Shown here piece after piece: positions 1-9,912 of a stretch of 64,000 nucleotides of DNA (position 1 is the first letter of the stretch; each line of letters begins with the position of its first letter). Location: NCBI GenBank assembly GCA_963785735.1, contig CAWAWJ010000001.1:744001-808000 (forward strand), read 5' to 3'. The notes below the pieces were generated by a model. It ran no database searches. It was given only the letters and a program-made list of their open reading frames with translations, and had not been told where the DNA came from. The DNA is from REEB95 sp963785735. Its GTDB lineage: Bacteria; Pseudomonadota; Alphaproteobacteria; ATCC43930; CGMCC-115725. Both the position numbers and the translations under genes were made by a program.

Positions 1-43
1 CGTAACGCGTGTTCCAGCGATCCCGCGCCTCTTCTTCCTTCAT
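1..43 (-). CDS. 5' end of a truncated gene, possibly a SAM-dependent methyltransferase
   Basis: Only the first 14 codons lie in the window. The complement reads MKEEEARDRWNTRY from an ATG at 43, preceded on that strand by a strong ribosome binding site (GGGGAGGA) about 6 bases upstream, so the start is credible. A short acidic start followed by a W(N/D)xRY motif is typical of small class I methyltransferases of the TehB/thiopurine type. The family call rests on those few residues only. The gene is divergent from the efflux operon at 404. Confidence 0.5.
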   Translation of the reverse strand, partial: MKEEEARDRWNTRY

Positions 44-403
44 GGCGGTCCTCCCCCGTCCTTGGCGCCCCCGCCCAGAGCCAAATTTTTCACGTAAAAC
101 AAGGGGATCGGGCCTTTCTCTTTCGCCTATAATTAAGCAATCGGGAGGACTATCTTGGGCGAAAGTTACGGTATTGCCGGTGTTTTCGCATGAGTCATCG
201 CACAAGGCGGAAAGCGCCGGCCGGAAGCCCGGAATCGTTCAGCCTGACAGCGGCCTTTTACCCTATCGCTCCGCGCCCCGCGGGGTGAACCGGGCGAGAG
301 CATAGGAGGAAACAGGACCGGCATCGATCCGGCCGGGCGTGTAACCACCCGGCGGCTTCAGCATCGGATCGCATCCAGGGATCGGCCCTCGGCTCCATAG
401 CAG
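44..403. other. 360-bp divergent intergenic region upstream of the efflux operon
   Basis: No convincing gene is visible. The part around 85-150 is AT-richer than the surroundings and holds a consensus-like -10 hexamer (listed separately). A CG-rich inverted element (cgcgccccgcgggg) lies near 271-284. There is no clear ribosome binding site directly before the ATG at 404, so translation of the adaptor may start weakly or elsewhere. Reading frames predicted across this region on either strand are GC-rich shadows. Confidence 0.5.
128..133 (+). promoter_or_regulatory. candidate -10 box of the RND efflux operon
   Basis: The hexamer is an exact TATAAT in the only AT-rich part of the gap. No good -35 sits 16-18 bases upstream (the sequence there is close to ggatcg), so the promoter would need an activator or is not sigma-70-like. 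No TetR or MarR regulator gene is adjacent in the window. Confidence 0.3.
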
Positions 404-1935
404 ATGAACGGAATTATCGAGAAAATACGCGCCGGCCTGAAGCGGCTGGAGTTCAAGCGGCGGATCGAGAAGCTCGATCTCGATCGCCGGGAATTCCAGC
501 GCCGCTACAACCTGACCAATCGCCGCGCCGGCATCATCGCGGTGATCGTGGTGGCGCTCGTCGCGTTGTTCGTCTGGTGGCATCACACCCCGAAGAGCAG
601 CGCGCGCGGGCAAGCGCCGCTGCCGGTGGTCGCGGCGCCAGCCGTCACGGGCGACATTGCCATCACTTACACCGCGCTCGGCACGGTGACGCCGCTCGCC
701 TCGGTGACGGTCCAGAGCCAGATCAGCGGCTATCTCGCCTCGGTCGCGTTCCAGGAGGGACAGGACGTGAAGGTCGGCGATGTCCTGGCCCAGATCGATC
801 CGCGGCCCTATCAGGCGGCGCTCGACCAGGCCCAGGGACAATTGGCGCGCGATCAGGCGCAGCTCGAAGGGGCGCGCATCGATCTCCAGCGCTACGCCAC
901 GCTGGTGAAACAGGACTCGATCGCCAAGCAGACCTATGACGACCAGGTCGCAACCGTCCACCAGCTCGAAGGCACGGTGCAGCTCGATCAGGGCGCGGTC
1001 GATACCGCGCGCCTCAACCTGGCTTATTGCCGGATCGTCGCGCCGGCCGCGGGCAGGCTCGGCTTGCGCCAGGTCGATGCCGGCAATTACGTCACCCCGG
1101 CTCTCGCCACCGGCATCGTGCTGATCAACCAGATGCAGCCGATTTCGGTGCTGTTCTCGCTGCCGGAAGACGATCTGCTGCCGATCCTGAAGCGCACCCA
1201 TGCCGGCGCGATTCTGCCCGCCGCCGCCTTCGACCGCACCGGCGTGACCAAGCTCGAGGACGGGACCCTTGCCACGGTCGACAACACCATCAGCACCACG
1301 ACCGGCACCTTCCAGTTGCGCGCCAGCTTCGTCAATGCGGACGAGATGCTCTACCCCAACCAGTTCGTCAATATTCAGCTCACCGTCGACACCCTCAAGA
1401 ACGCCGTCGTCATCCCGTCATCGGCGGTCCAGCGGGGCTCGCCGGGCACCTTCGTCTATCGGGTGCAGGCCGACAACACCGTGACGATCGCAAAGGTCGT
1501 GCTGGGCCCGAGCCAGGGCGAAAGCCAGGCGATCGCCTCCGGCCTCAGCGTGGGCGATCTGGTGGTGACGGACGGCGCCGACAAGCTCAAGAACGGCGCC
1601 AAGGTTTCGCTGCCGGCCGCCGCGCCGCGACCGTGCCGGCGCCCGCGACCGTGCCGGCGCCCGCGACCACGCCGCCGCCGGACCAGACGCCGCCCCCGCC
1701 GGCTGGCGACAACACCCAGCCGCCCGCCGGTACGGCTCCCATCCATCTGATCCCGCCCAATTCCGTCCCGGTCAATCTGATCCCGCCCAATTCGGGCCCG
1801 GTCGAGTTGGTGCCGCCCAATCCCGCGAACCCGGCCAATCCGGCCCCAACCGGTCCGGCGGATAATCCGCCGCAACACCACCATCACCAACAGAACGGCC
1901 AGAACGGGCAGCAAGGCGGCGGAGATGGCCAGTGA
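404..1935 (+). CDS. RND efflux periplasmic adaptor (membrane fusion protein), reading frame interrupted by a 1-base deletion
   Basis: This is the periplasmic adaptor linking the inner-membrane RND pumps encoded downstream to the outer-membrane channel. It has a basic cytoplasmic N-terminus, one transmembrane anchor (about residues 46-62, IIAVIVVALVALFVWW), a biotinyl-lipoyl-like hairpin region with the VTVQSQISGYL and VKVGDVLAQIDPRPY motifs, and beta-barrel and membrane-proximal domains to about residue 405. The first frame then turns into an arginine-rich nonsense tail ending at 1750. The -1 frame continues as a plausible proline-rich tail with repeated IPPNS-type units and a His/Gln-rich end, stopping at 1935. 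Restoring one G near 1628 joins the two into about 510 residues. This is probably a consensus error. It is the first gene of the operon. Confidence 0.85.
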
Positions 1936-1971
1936 GCGCGCCTACCCGCATCGACGCCTGAGGCCGGCGGC

Positions 1972-4900
1972 ATGAGCCCCTCTCGCCTCTTCATTCTCCG
2001 CCCGGTCGCGACCTCGCTGCTGATGGTGGCGATCATGCTCAGCGGCATGGTCGCCTTCCAGTTCCTGCCCTTGTCGGCGCTGCCCGAGGTCGATTACCCG
2101 ACCATCCAGGTGCAGACCTTCTATCCCGGCGCCTCGCCCGACGTGATGACCTCCTCGGTCACGGCGCCCTTGGAAGTGCAGTTCGGCCAGATGCCGAACC
2201 TCAACCAGATGTCGTCCACGAGTTCGGCCGGCGCCTCGGTCATCACCCTGCAATTCGGATTGAACATCAGCCTCGACATCGCCGAGCAAGAGGTTCAGGC
2301 GGCGATCAACGCGGCCGGGAATTTGCTGCCTTCCGACCTGCCGGCGCCGCCGATCTACGCCAAGGTCAACCCCGCCGACGCGCCGATCCTGACGCTGGCG
2401 CTCACCTCCTCCACCATGCCCTTGCCGCAGGTCGAGGATCTGGCCAATACCCGGCTCGCGCAGAAGATCTCGCAGCTCCCGGGCGTGGGCCTCGTCAGCA
2501 TCGCCGGCGGGCAGGTGCCGGCGGTGCGCATCCAGGCCGATCTGCGCGCGCTCTCGGCCTACGGCCTCAACATCGACGATCTCCGGACCACTATCAGCAA
2601 CGCCACCGTCGACACGCCCAAGGGCAATTTCGACGGGCCGACACGCTCCTACACCATCAACGCCAACGACCAGCTCCAGAACATCAACGACTATCTCGGC
2701 GTCGTGGTCGCCTACAAAAACGGCGCGCCGGTTCATCTGGGCGATGTCGCCTCGGTCGTCAATTCCTCCGAGAACGACAAGCTCGGCGCCTGGATGAACA
2801 TGACGCCGGCCGTGATCGTCAACATCCAGCGCCAGCCCGGCGCCAATGTCATCGCCGTGGCCGACGGCATCAAGAACCTGCTGCCGCAATTGCAGACCTC
2901 GCTGCCGGCGTCGATCGACGTCAATGTCCTGACCGACCGCACGGTCACCATCCGCGCCTCGGTCCACGACGTCGAGTTCGAGCTCATTCTGGCGGTGGTG
3001 CTGGTGGTGCTGGTGATCTTCGTCTTCCTGCGCAACGCGCGCGCCACCATCATCCCGAGCCTGTCGGTGCCGCTGTCGCTGGTCGGCACCTTCGGCGCCA
3101 TGTATCTCTTGGGCTTCAGCCTCGACAATTTGTCGCTGATGGCGTTGACCATCGCCTCGGGCTTCGTCATCGACGACGCCATCGTCATGATCGAAAACAT
3201 TTCGCGCTATATCGAGATGGGCGATCCGCCCCTGAAGGCCGCGCTCAAAGGCTCGGCGCAGGTGGGGTTCACGATTATCTCGCTCACCATCTCGCTCATC
3301 GCCGTGCTCATTCCCCTCTTGTTCATGGGCGACGTGGTGGGGCGCCTGTTCCGGGAATTCGCGCTGACGCTGGCGGTCACCATCCTGATCTCGGCGGCGG
3401 TATCCTTGACCCTGGTGCCGATGGCCTGCGCCAAGCTGCTGCGCGAGAAGGGCGCCCAGACGGAAAACAAATTCCAGGCCTGGAACCGCGAGAAATTCGA
3501 CCAGCTCATCCACCACTACGGCCGCGGACTCAATTGGGTGCTCGACCGCCAGCCGCTGGTGTTGGCGGTCGCGGTCGCGACGCTGGTGCTGACCGTGATC
3601 CTCTATGTCGTCATCCCGAAAGGGTTTTTCCCGGTCCAGGACACCGGGCTCGTCCAGGGCATTTCCCAGGCCTCGGAATCAGTGTCCTACGCCGCCATGG
3701 CCGAGCGCCAGCAGGGCCTGGCTTCCGCCATCCTCAAGGACCCCAATGTGGTGAGCCTCTCTTCCTTCATCGGCGTCGACGGCACCAACACCACGCTCAA
3801 CAGCGGCCGGTTCCTCATCAACCTGAAGCCGCCCGACAACCGCGGCGAGGACGTGACCTCGGTCATCGCCGATCTCGAGCGCGAGACCGCCTCCATTCCC
3901 GGCGTCTCGCTTTACCTGCAACCGGTGCAGGATTTGACCATCGACACCACCATCAGCCGGTCGCAATACCAATTCGTGCTCGAAGACGCCAATCCGGACG
4001 AGCTCGCAAGCTGGACGCCGAAACTGGTCGACCGGATGAGCCAGGCGCCCCAATTCGCCAATGTGGTGAGCGACCAGGCGGATCAGGGTCTGTCGGCCTA
4101 TATCACCATCGACCGCGACACCGCCGGCCGTTTCGGCATCACCCCGGCCACCATCGACAACGCGCTCTACGACGCCTTCGGCCAGCGCATCGTCGCGACC
4201 ATCTTCACCCAGTCGAACCAGTATCGCGTCATTCTCGAAGCGGATAAGGACCTGCAAAAATCGCTCGATTCCTTCTCCTCGATCTACCTGCCCTCCTCGG
4301 GCGGCGGACAGGTGCCCTTGAATTCCATGGCCACGGCCTCGGTCCAGACGGCGCCCTTGCAGATCGACCATCTGGGCCAGTTCCCCGCCTATTCCGTCTC
4401 CTTCGATCTGGCGTCCAACTATTCGCTCGGCGAAGGCGTCGACGCCATCCGCCAAATCGAGCAGCAGATGGGCATGCCGCGGGGCGTCATCACGGTTTTC
4501 CAGGGCTCGGCCTTGGCCTTCCAGTCTTCGCTCGGCAACGAGATCTGGCTCATCCTGGCGGCGGTGGTCACGGTCTATATCGTGCTGGGCGTGCTCTATG
4601 AGAGCTTCATCCACCCGGTCACCATTCTCTCGACATTGCCTTCGGCCGGCATCGGCGCGCTCTTGGCGCTGATTCTGGTGCGCGACGATCTCACCGTCAT
4701 CGCCATCATCGGCATCATCCTGCTGATCGGCATCGTCAAGAAAAACGCGATCATGATGATCGACTTCGCGCTCGACGCCGAGCGGAACGAGGGCAAGTCG
4801 CCGCGCGACGCGATCTACCAGGCGAGCCTGCTGCGCTTCCGCCCGATCCTGATGACCACCATGGCGGCGATACTGGGCGCATTGCCGCTGATGCTGGGAT

Positions 4901-5091
4901 CCGGCACCGGCTCGGAGCTGCGCCATCCGCTGGGCTTGACCATCGTCGGCGGCTTGATCGTGAGCCAGATGCTCACGCTCTTCACCACGCCGGTGATCTA
5001 TCTCACCTTCGACCGCTGGGCGATCCATCTGCGCAACCGCTATGGCGGGCTCGTCAACGAATCGGCCGAGGAGGGGGAGCCCACGCTGTGA
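1972..5091 (+). CDS. RND multidrug efflux permease, MdtB-like
   Basis: This 1039-residue inner-membrane proton-driven pump of the HAE1 family matches the usual RND length. It starts with the typical LFILRPVATSLLMVAIML first transmembrane segment. The TM4 proton-relay Asp-Asp pair is present in GFVIDDAIVMIEN near residue 400, followed by the large second periplasmic loop and a second transmembrane half with GIVKKNAIMMIDF. It starts 37 bases after the adaptor and overlaps the next RND gene by ATGA-type coupling. Two non-identical RND genes in tandem suggest a heteromeric MdtBC-type pump. Substrates cannot be told from sequence. Confidence 0.93.
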   Translation: MSPSRLFILRPVATSLLMVAIMLSGMVAFQFLPLSALPEVDYPTIQVQTFYPGASPDVMTSSVTAPLEVQFGQMPNLNQMSSTSSAGASVITLQFGLNISLDIAEQEVQAAINAAGNLLPSDLPAPPIYAKVNPADAPILTLALTSSTMPLPQVEDLANTRLAQKISQLPGVGLVSIAGGQVPAVRIQADLRALSAYGLNIDDLRTTISNATVDTPKGNFDGPTRSYTINANDQLQNINDYLGVVVAYKNGAPVHLGDVASVVNSSENDKLGAWMNMTPAVIVNIQRQPGANVIAVADGIKNLLPQLQTSLPASIDVNVLTDRTVTIRASVHDVEFELILAVVLVVLVIFVFLRNARATIIPSLSVPLSLVGTFGAMYLLGFSLDNLSLMALTIASGFVIDDAIVMIENISRYIEMGDPPLKAALKGSAQVGFTIISLTISLIAVLIPLLFMGDVVGRLFREFALTLAVTILISAAVSLTLVPMACAKLLREKGAQTENKFQAWNREKFDQLIHHYGRGLNWVLDRQPLVLAVAVATLVLTVILYVVIPKGFFPVQDTGLVQGISQASESVSYAAMAERQQGLASAILKDPNVVSLSSFIGVDGTNTTLNSGRFLINLKPPDNRGEDVTSVIADLERETASIPGVSLYLQPVQDLTIDTTISRSQYQFVLEDANPDELASWTPKLVDRMSQAPQFANVVSDQADQGLSAYITIDRDTAGRFGITPATIDNALYDAFGQRIVATIFTQSNQYRVILEADKDLQKSLDSFSSIYLPSSGGGQVPLNSMATASVQTAPLQIDHLGQFPAYSVSFDLASNYSLGEGVDAIRQIEQQMGMPRGVITVFQGSALAFQSSLGNEIWLILAAVVTVYIVLGVLYESFIHPVTILSTLPSAGIGALLALILVRDDLTVIAIIGIILLIGIVKKNAIMMIDFALDAERNEGKSPRDAIYQASLLRFRPILMTTMAAILGALPLMLGSGTGSELRHPLGLTIVGGLIVSQMLTLFTTPVIYLTFDRWAIHLRNRYGGLVNESAEEGEPTL

Positions 5092-8000
5092 ACCCCTCCG
5101 AAATCTTCATCCGCCGGCCGGTCGCAACCACGCTCTTGACCCTCGGCGTGGCGCTGGCCGGAGGCCTGGCGTTTTTCCTGCTGCCGGTTTCGCCCTTGCC
5201 GCAGGTCGATTTTCCCACCATCTCGGTGCGCGCGACCCTGCCGGGCGCCAGCCCCGAGGTGGTGGCGACCAGCGTGGCGACGCCCTTGGAGCGCCATCTC
5301 GGGCAAATCGCCGACGTGACCGAGATGACCTCGTCGAGTTCGGTCGGCTCGACCCGCATCACGCTGCAATTCGGCCTCGACCGCGATATCGACGGCGCGG
5401 CGCGCGACGTGGAGGCGGCGATCAACGCGGCGCGCGCCGATCTGCCCTCGAGCCTCCGGCAGAATCCGACCTACCGCAAGGTCAACCCGGCCGACGCGCC
5501 GATCATGATCCTGGCGCTCACCTCCGACACGCTCACCCGCGGCCAGATGTACGACGCCGCCACCACCATCATCGAGCAGAAGCTGTCCCAGGTCGACGGC
5601 GTCGGCGAGGTCGATGTCGGCGGCTCGGCGCTGCCCGCGGTCCGGGCCGAGCTCAACCCCAACGCGCTCAGCAAATACGGCATCGGGCTCGAGGATGTGC
5701 GCGCCGCGCTCGCCTCCGCCAACGCCCACAGCCCCAAGGGCGCGATCGAGCAAGCCGGCAAGCGTTACCAGATCTACGCCAACGACAACGCCTCGACTGC
5801 CGCCCAATTCGCGAACCTGATCGTCGCTTACCGCAGCCACGCCGCGGTGCGGCTCTCCGACGTGGCCCAGGTCAGCGATTCGGTCGAGAACATCCGCAAT
5901 GCCGGCCTCGCCAACGGCAAGCCCGCGGTGCTGGTGATCATCTACCGCCAGCCCGGCGCCAACATCATCAGCACGGTGGACCGGGTGCGCGCGCAGATCC
6001 CGTTCCTCGAGGCCGAAATTCCCGCCGGCATCGACATCACGCAGGCGATGGATCAATCGGTCACCATCCGCGCCTCGCTCAAGGACGTCGAAATAACGCT
6101 GCTGATCTCGGTCATGCTCGTCATCATGGTGGTGTTCCTGTTTTTGCGCAGCCCCCGCGCCACGCTCATTCCGGCGGTGGCGGTGCCGGTGTCGCTGATC
6201 GGCACCTTCGGCGTCATGTATCTCTTGGGCTTCAGCCTCGACAACCTCTCGCTCATGGCGCTCACCGTGGCGACCGGATTCGTGGTCGACGACGCCATCG
6301 TCGTGCTCGAGAACACCACGCGCCATCTCGAAGCCGGCATGCCCCGCTTGCAAGCGGCGCTCCTGGGCGCGCGCGAGGTGGGCTTCACCGTCCTCTCCAT
6401 GAGCCTGTCGCTGGTGGCCGTGTTCACGCCCATCCTGCTGATGGGCGGCATCATCGGCCGCCTGTTCCGCGAATTCGCGATGACGCTGTCGGTCGCGATC
6501 CTGGTCTCGCTGCTGGTGTCGCTCACGACCACGCCGATGATGTGCGCCTATCTCCTGCGCCGCGAACGCGCCGGAAAAGACGCGCCCCGGCCCGGCGTCC
6601 TCGCGCGCATCACCGGGGTGAGCGAGCGCGTCTTCGAGCGGGCGCGGGGGGGATATGCGAAGAGCCTCACATGGTCGCTGAAGCGCGCGCCGTTGGTGCT
6701 GGCCATCCTGGCCGCAACGCTCTGCCTCAACGTCTTTCTCTTCTACATCGTGCCCAAGGGCTTTTTCCCGCAGCAGGATACGGGCCGGCTCACCGGCAAC
6801 ATCCAGGCCGACCAGAGCATCTCCTTCCAGCTCATGTCCCAGAAACTCACCCAGTTCATCAACATCGTCCACGACGACAAGGCGGTCGCGAGCGTGGTGG
6901 GCTTCACCGGCGGCGGCCAGACCAATGGCGGCTTCGTGTTCGCCTCGCTGAAGCCCATTGGCGAGCGTTCCTCGGTGACCGATGTGATCACGCGGCTCCG
7001 GCGCGAGATGGCGGTGGTGCCGGGCGCGACGCTGTTCTTCCAGGCGGTGCAGGACATCCGCGTCGGCGGCCGGCAATCGAACGCGCAATACCAATACACG
7101 CTGCAAGGCGACGATCTGGACGAACTCAACGAATGGGGACCCAAGATCGCGGCCGCGCTGCAAAAGCTTCCCGAGATGACCGACGTCAATTCCGACCAGC
7201 AGAACAAGGGCCTCGAAACCGATCTGCAGATCGACCGCTCAACGGCGGCGCGGCTCGGGCTGACCGTGAGCGCGATCGACAACACGCTCTACGACGCCTT
7301 CGGCCAGCGCCAGGTCTCGACCATCTACAATCCCTTGAACCAATATCACGTCATCATGGAGGTCGCGCCCGAGTTCTGGCAAAGCCCCGATACGCTGAAG
7401 CAGCTCTACGTCTCCACGTCCGGGGGCGCCGTGGGCGGCACGCAATCGACCAACGCCGTGGCCGGCACGGTGGCGCAGAAAGGGCAAACCTCTTCGGCGT
7501 CGAGTGTCGCCGCCGACGCGGCGCGCAACCTGGCGACCAATTCCATCGCCAACTCGACCCATGGCAGCACCTCGACCGGCAGCGCGGTCGCGACATCCGC
7601 CGAGACCATGGTGCCGCTGGCGGCGTTTTCGAGCTATGGCCCCGGCACCACGCCGCTCGCGGTCAATCACCAGGGCCTGTCGGTAGCATCCACCATCTCC
7701 TTCAACCTGGCGCCGGGCAAGTCGCTGAGCGATGCCACCAGCGCCATCGCCGATGTGATGCGCAATCTCGGCGTGCCGGCCGACATCCATGGCAGCTTCC
7801 AAGGCACCGCCGGTGCCTATCAGGCCTCGCTCGCCAACGAGCCGATCCTGATCCTGGCGGCGCTGGCGGCGGTCTATATCGTGCTGGGCGTTCTCTATGA
7901 AAGCTATGTCCATCCCGTCACCATCCTGTCGACCTTGCCGTCGGCGGGGGTCGGAGCGGTGCTGGCGCTGCTGCTGTTCCAGACCGAGTTCAGCATCATC

Positions 8001-8393
8001 GCGCTCATCGGCGTCATCCTGCTGATCGGCATCGTCAAGAAGAACGCCATCATGATGATCGATTTCGCGCTCGACGCCGAGCGCACGCAGAATCTTTCCT
8101 CCCATGACGCGATCTACCAGGCCTGCCTGATGCGCTTCCGCCCGATCATGATGACCACTATGGCGGCGATGCTGGGCGCCATTCCGCTGGCGATCGGCTT
8201 CGGCGAGGGCAGCGAGCTGCGCCGGCCACTCGGCATCGCGATCGTCGGCGGCCTGCTGGTGAGCCAGGCGCTGACGCTCTATACCACGCCGGTGATCTAT
8301 CTCTATCTCGACCGCTTCCGTCTGTGGAGCCAGGCGCGCTGGGGCAAGTACGATCCGCTCGCGGCCGAGCCCGAACCGGCGCCGGGGGAATGA
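5088..8393 (+). CDS. RND multidrug efflux permease, MdtC-like, with a low-complexity insert
   Basis: This second RND pump subunit has 1101 residues, starts inside the stop of the previous gene, and uses GTG at 5088. The TM4 relay motif GFVVDDAIVVLEN and the C-terminal GIVKKNAIMMIDF motif are intact. It is about 60 residues longer than its partner because of a Ser/Ala/Thr/Gly-rich stretch at about residues 777-838 in the second periplasmic region, between the VSTSGGAVGG and ETMVPLAAF motifs. In other RND pumps this part leads directly from the docking domain to the PL-x-xxA motif. It probably forms the asymmetric partner of the upstream pump. Confidence 0.93.
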   Translation: MNPSEIFIRRPVATTLLTLGVALAGGLAFFLLPVSPLPQVDFPTISVRATLPGASPEVVATSVATPLERHLGQIADVTEMTSSSSVGSTRITLQFGLDRDIDGAARDVEAAINAARADLPSSLRQNPTYRKVNPADAPIMILALTSDTLTRGQMYDAATTIIEQKLSQVDGVGEVDVGGSALPAVRAELNPNALSKYGIGLEDVRAALASANAHSPKGAIEQAGKRYQIYANDNASTAAQFANLIVAYRSHAAVRLSDVAQVSDSVENIRNAGLANGKPAVLVIIYRQPGANIISTVDRVRAQIPFLEAEIPAGIDITQAMDQSVTIRASLKDVEITLLISVMLVIMVVFLFLRSPRATLIPAVAVPVSLIGTFGVMYLLGFSLDNLSLMALTVATGFVVDDAIVVLENTTRHLEAGMPRLQAALLGAREVGFTVLSMSLSLVAVFTPILLMGGIIGRLFREFAMTLSVAILVSLLVSLTTTPMMCAYLLRRERAGKDAPRPGVLARITGVSERVFERARGGYAKSLTWSLKRAPLVLAILAATLCLNVFLFYIVPKGFFPQQDTGRLTGNIQADQSISFQLMSQKLTQFINIVHDDKAVASVVGFTGGGQTNGGFVFASLKPIGERSSVTDVITRLRREMAVVPGATLFFQAVQDIRVGGRQSNAQYQYTLQGDDLDELNEWGPKIAAALQKLPEMTDVNSDQQNKGLETDLQIDRSTAARLGLTVSAIDNTLYDAFGQRQVSTIYNPLNQYHVIMEVAPEFWQSPDTLKQLYVSTSGGAVGGTQSTNAVAGTVAQKGQTSSASSVAADAARNLATNSIANSTHGSTSTGSAVATSAETMVPLAAFSSYGPGTTPLAVNHQGLSVASTISFNLAPGKSLSDATSAIADVMRNLGVPADIHGSFQGTAGAYQASLANEPILILAALAAVYIVLGVLYESYVHPVTILSTLPSAGVGAVLALLLFQTEFSIIALIGVILLIGIVKKNAIMMIDFALDAERTQNLSSHDAIYQACLMRFRPIMMTTMAAMLGAIPLAIGFGEGSELRRPLGIAIVGGLLVSQALTLYTTPVIYLYLDRFRLWSQARWGKYDPLAAEPEPAPGE

Positions 8394-8394
8394 C

Positions 8395-9912
8395 ATGATT
8401 TCGCCCCGCGCCAAAATCCTCGCCTTCCTGGCCGCCACCATGCTGGCCGCTTGCTCGGTCGGGCCCGATTACAAGAAACCGCCGGCCGAAACGCCCGAAT
8501 CTTTCAAAGAGCTCGGCGACTGGAAACCGGCCGAGCCCGCGGCGCCGGCTTCGGGCCAGCCCTGGTGGTCGGTCTATAACGACCCGGTGCTGGACGGCCT
8601 CGAAAAGCAGGTCGATGTCTCGAACCAGAATCTGAAGGCCTCCGAAGCGGCTTATCGCCAGTCGGTGGCGCTGGTGGGCGAGGCGCGCGCGGCCTATTTC
8701 CCCTCGATCGGCATCGATCCCTCGGCGACGCGCTCGCGCACTCCCGCCGGATCCTCCGGCTCGGGCGGCGGCGGCAACGGCGCCAAAATCGGCAACCAGT
8801 TCAGCCTGCCGGTCGATGCCTCCTGGGTGATCGACATCTGGGGCCAGGTGCGCCGCCAGGTCGAAAGCGCGCGCGCCACGGCCCAGGCCTCGGCCGCCAC
8901 GCTTGCCGCACTCCGGCTCTCCGAACAGGCGACGCTGGCGCAGGATTATTTCCAGCTCCGCGTCGATGACGAGCTGAAGCGGCTCCTCGACGACACGGCC
9001 AAGGGTTATGCGCGGACGCTCCAGATCACCGAGAACCGCTACCAAGTGGGCGTGTCGGCGCGCTCCGACGTGGCCCAGGCCCAGGCGCAGCTCGACAATA
9101 CCCGCTCCCAGGCGCTGGCGATCGAGGTGCCGCGCGCCCAGCTCGAACACGCGATCGCCGTGCTGGTGGGGAAGCCGCCCTCGGAATTCGAGCTGGCGGC
9201 CTCGCCCACGCCTTACGCCCTCCATGTGCCGGTGGCGCCCGCGGGCGTGCCCTCGGCGCTCCTCGAGCGCAACCCGACCGTGGCTTCGGCCGAGCGCGGC
9301 GTGGCCGCGGCCAACGCTCAGATCGGCGTCGCCATCGCGGGATATTTCCCGACCCTCACCCTGACCGGCTCCTACGGCTTTTCGAGCTCGATGCTCGACA
9401 CGCTGATGAAAAGCTCGAACCTCGCCTGGACCATCGGGCCGCAGATCAATTTCAACGTGTTCAATGGCGGCCTGACCACGGCGCAGGTCGAAGCCGCGCG
9501 CGCCGGCTACGACCAGACCGTCGCCGTTTACCGCCAGGCCGTGCTCGCCTCGTTCCAGGGCGTCGAGGACAATCTCGCCGCGCTCCGGATTCTCGAACAA
9601 CAGGCCAAGGTGGAGGACAGCGCGGTCGCCGCCGCGCAACTGGCCGAGAAGCTGATCCTGAACCAGTATCTCGCCGGCAATGTGGATTTCACCACCGTGG
9701 TGACGGCCCAGGCGACATCGCTTGCCGACCAGCAATCCGCTTATGGCGTAACGCAAAGCCGGCTCAACGCCAGCGTGCTGCTGATCGAGACCCTGGGCGG
9801 CGGCTGGGACGCCTCGCAAATTCCCGGCGCTTCGCTGCCGCTGCTGGAGCCGCCGGCGGAAGTGCCCGACATGCCTGGAACCAACCCCCATCCCGGCACG
9901 GGCGCGCCGTGA
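8395..9912 (+). CDS. Outer membrane efflux lipoprotein, NodT/TolC family
   Basis: This 505-residue outer-membrane channel completes the tripartite system. A lipoprotein signal peptide with lipobox LAAC (Cys20) is followed by the SVGPDYKKP start that is characteristic of the NodT family. Two outer membrane efflux protein repeats follow, with ARAAYFPSIG and GYFPTLTLTGSYGF as the paired motifs. The ATG is one base after the stop of the second RND gene, so it is translated in the same operon. The stop overlaps the GTG start of arfB. Confidence 0.93.
   Translation: MISPRAKILAFLAATMLAACSVGPDYKKPPAETPESFKELGDWKPAEPAAPASGQPWWSVYNDPVLDGLEKQVDVSNQNLKASEAAYRQSVALVGEARAAYFPSIGIDPSATRSRTPAGSSGSGGGGNGAKIGNQFSLPVDASWVIDIWGQVRRQVESARATAQASAATLAALRLSEQATLAQDYFQLRVDDELKRLLDDTAKGYARTLQITENRYQVGVSARSDVAQAQAQLDNTRSQALAIEVPRAQLEHAIAVLVGKPPSEFELAASPTPYALHVPVAPAGVPSALLERNPTVASAERGVAAANAQIGVAIAGYFPTLTLTGSYGFSSSMLDTLMKSSNLAWTIGPQINFNVFNGGLTTAQVEAARAGYDQTVAVYRQAVLASFQGVEDNLAALRILEQQAKVEDSAVAAAQLAEKLILNQYLAGNVDFTTVVTAQATSLADQQSAYGVTQSRLNASVLLIETLGGGWDASQIPGASLPLLEPPAEVPDMPGTNPHPGTGAP

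Noticed and set aside
1..305. Plus-strand gene at the left edge
   Set aside because: Composition is non-coding and the minus strand has a clear ribosome binding site and start at 43 instead.
5040..7163. Very long minus-strand reading frame (707 codons) opposite the second RND gene, and similar ones opposite other genes
   Set aside because: Arg/Asp/His/Gln-rich translation with no motif, fully antisense to a conserved gene; a normal consequence of high GC.
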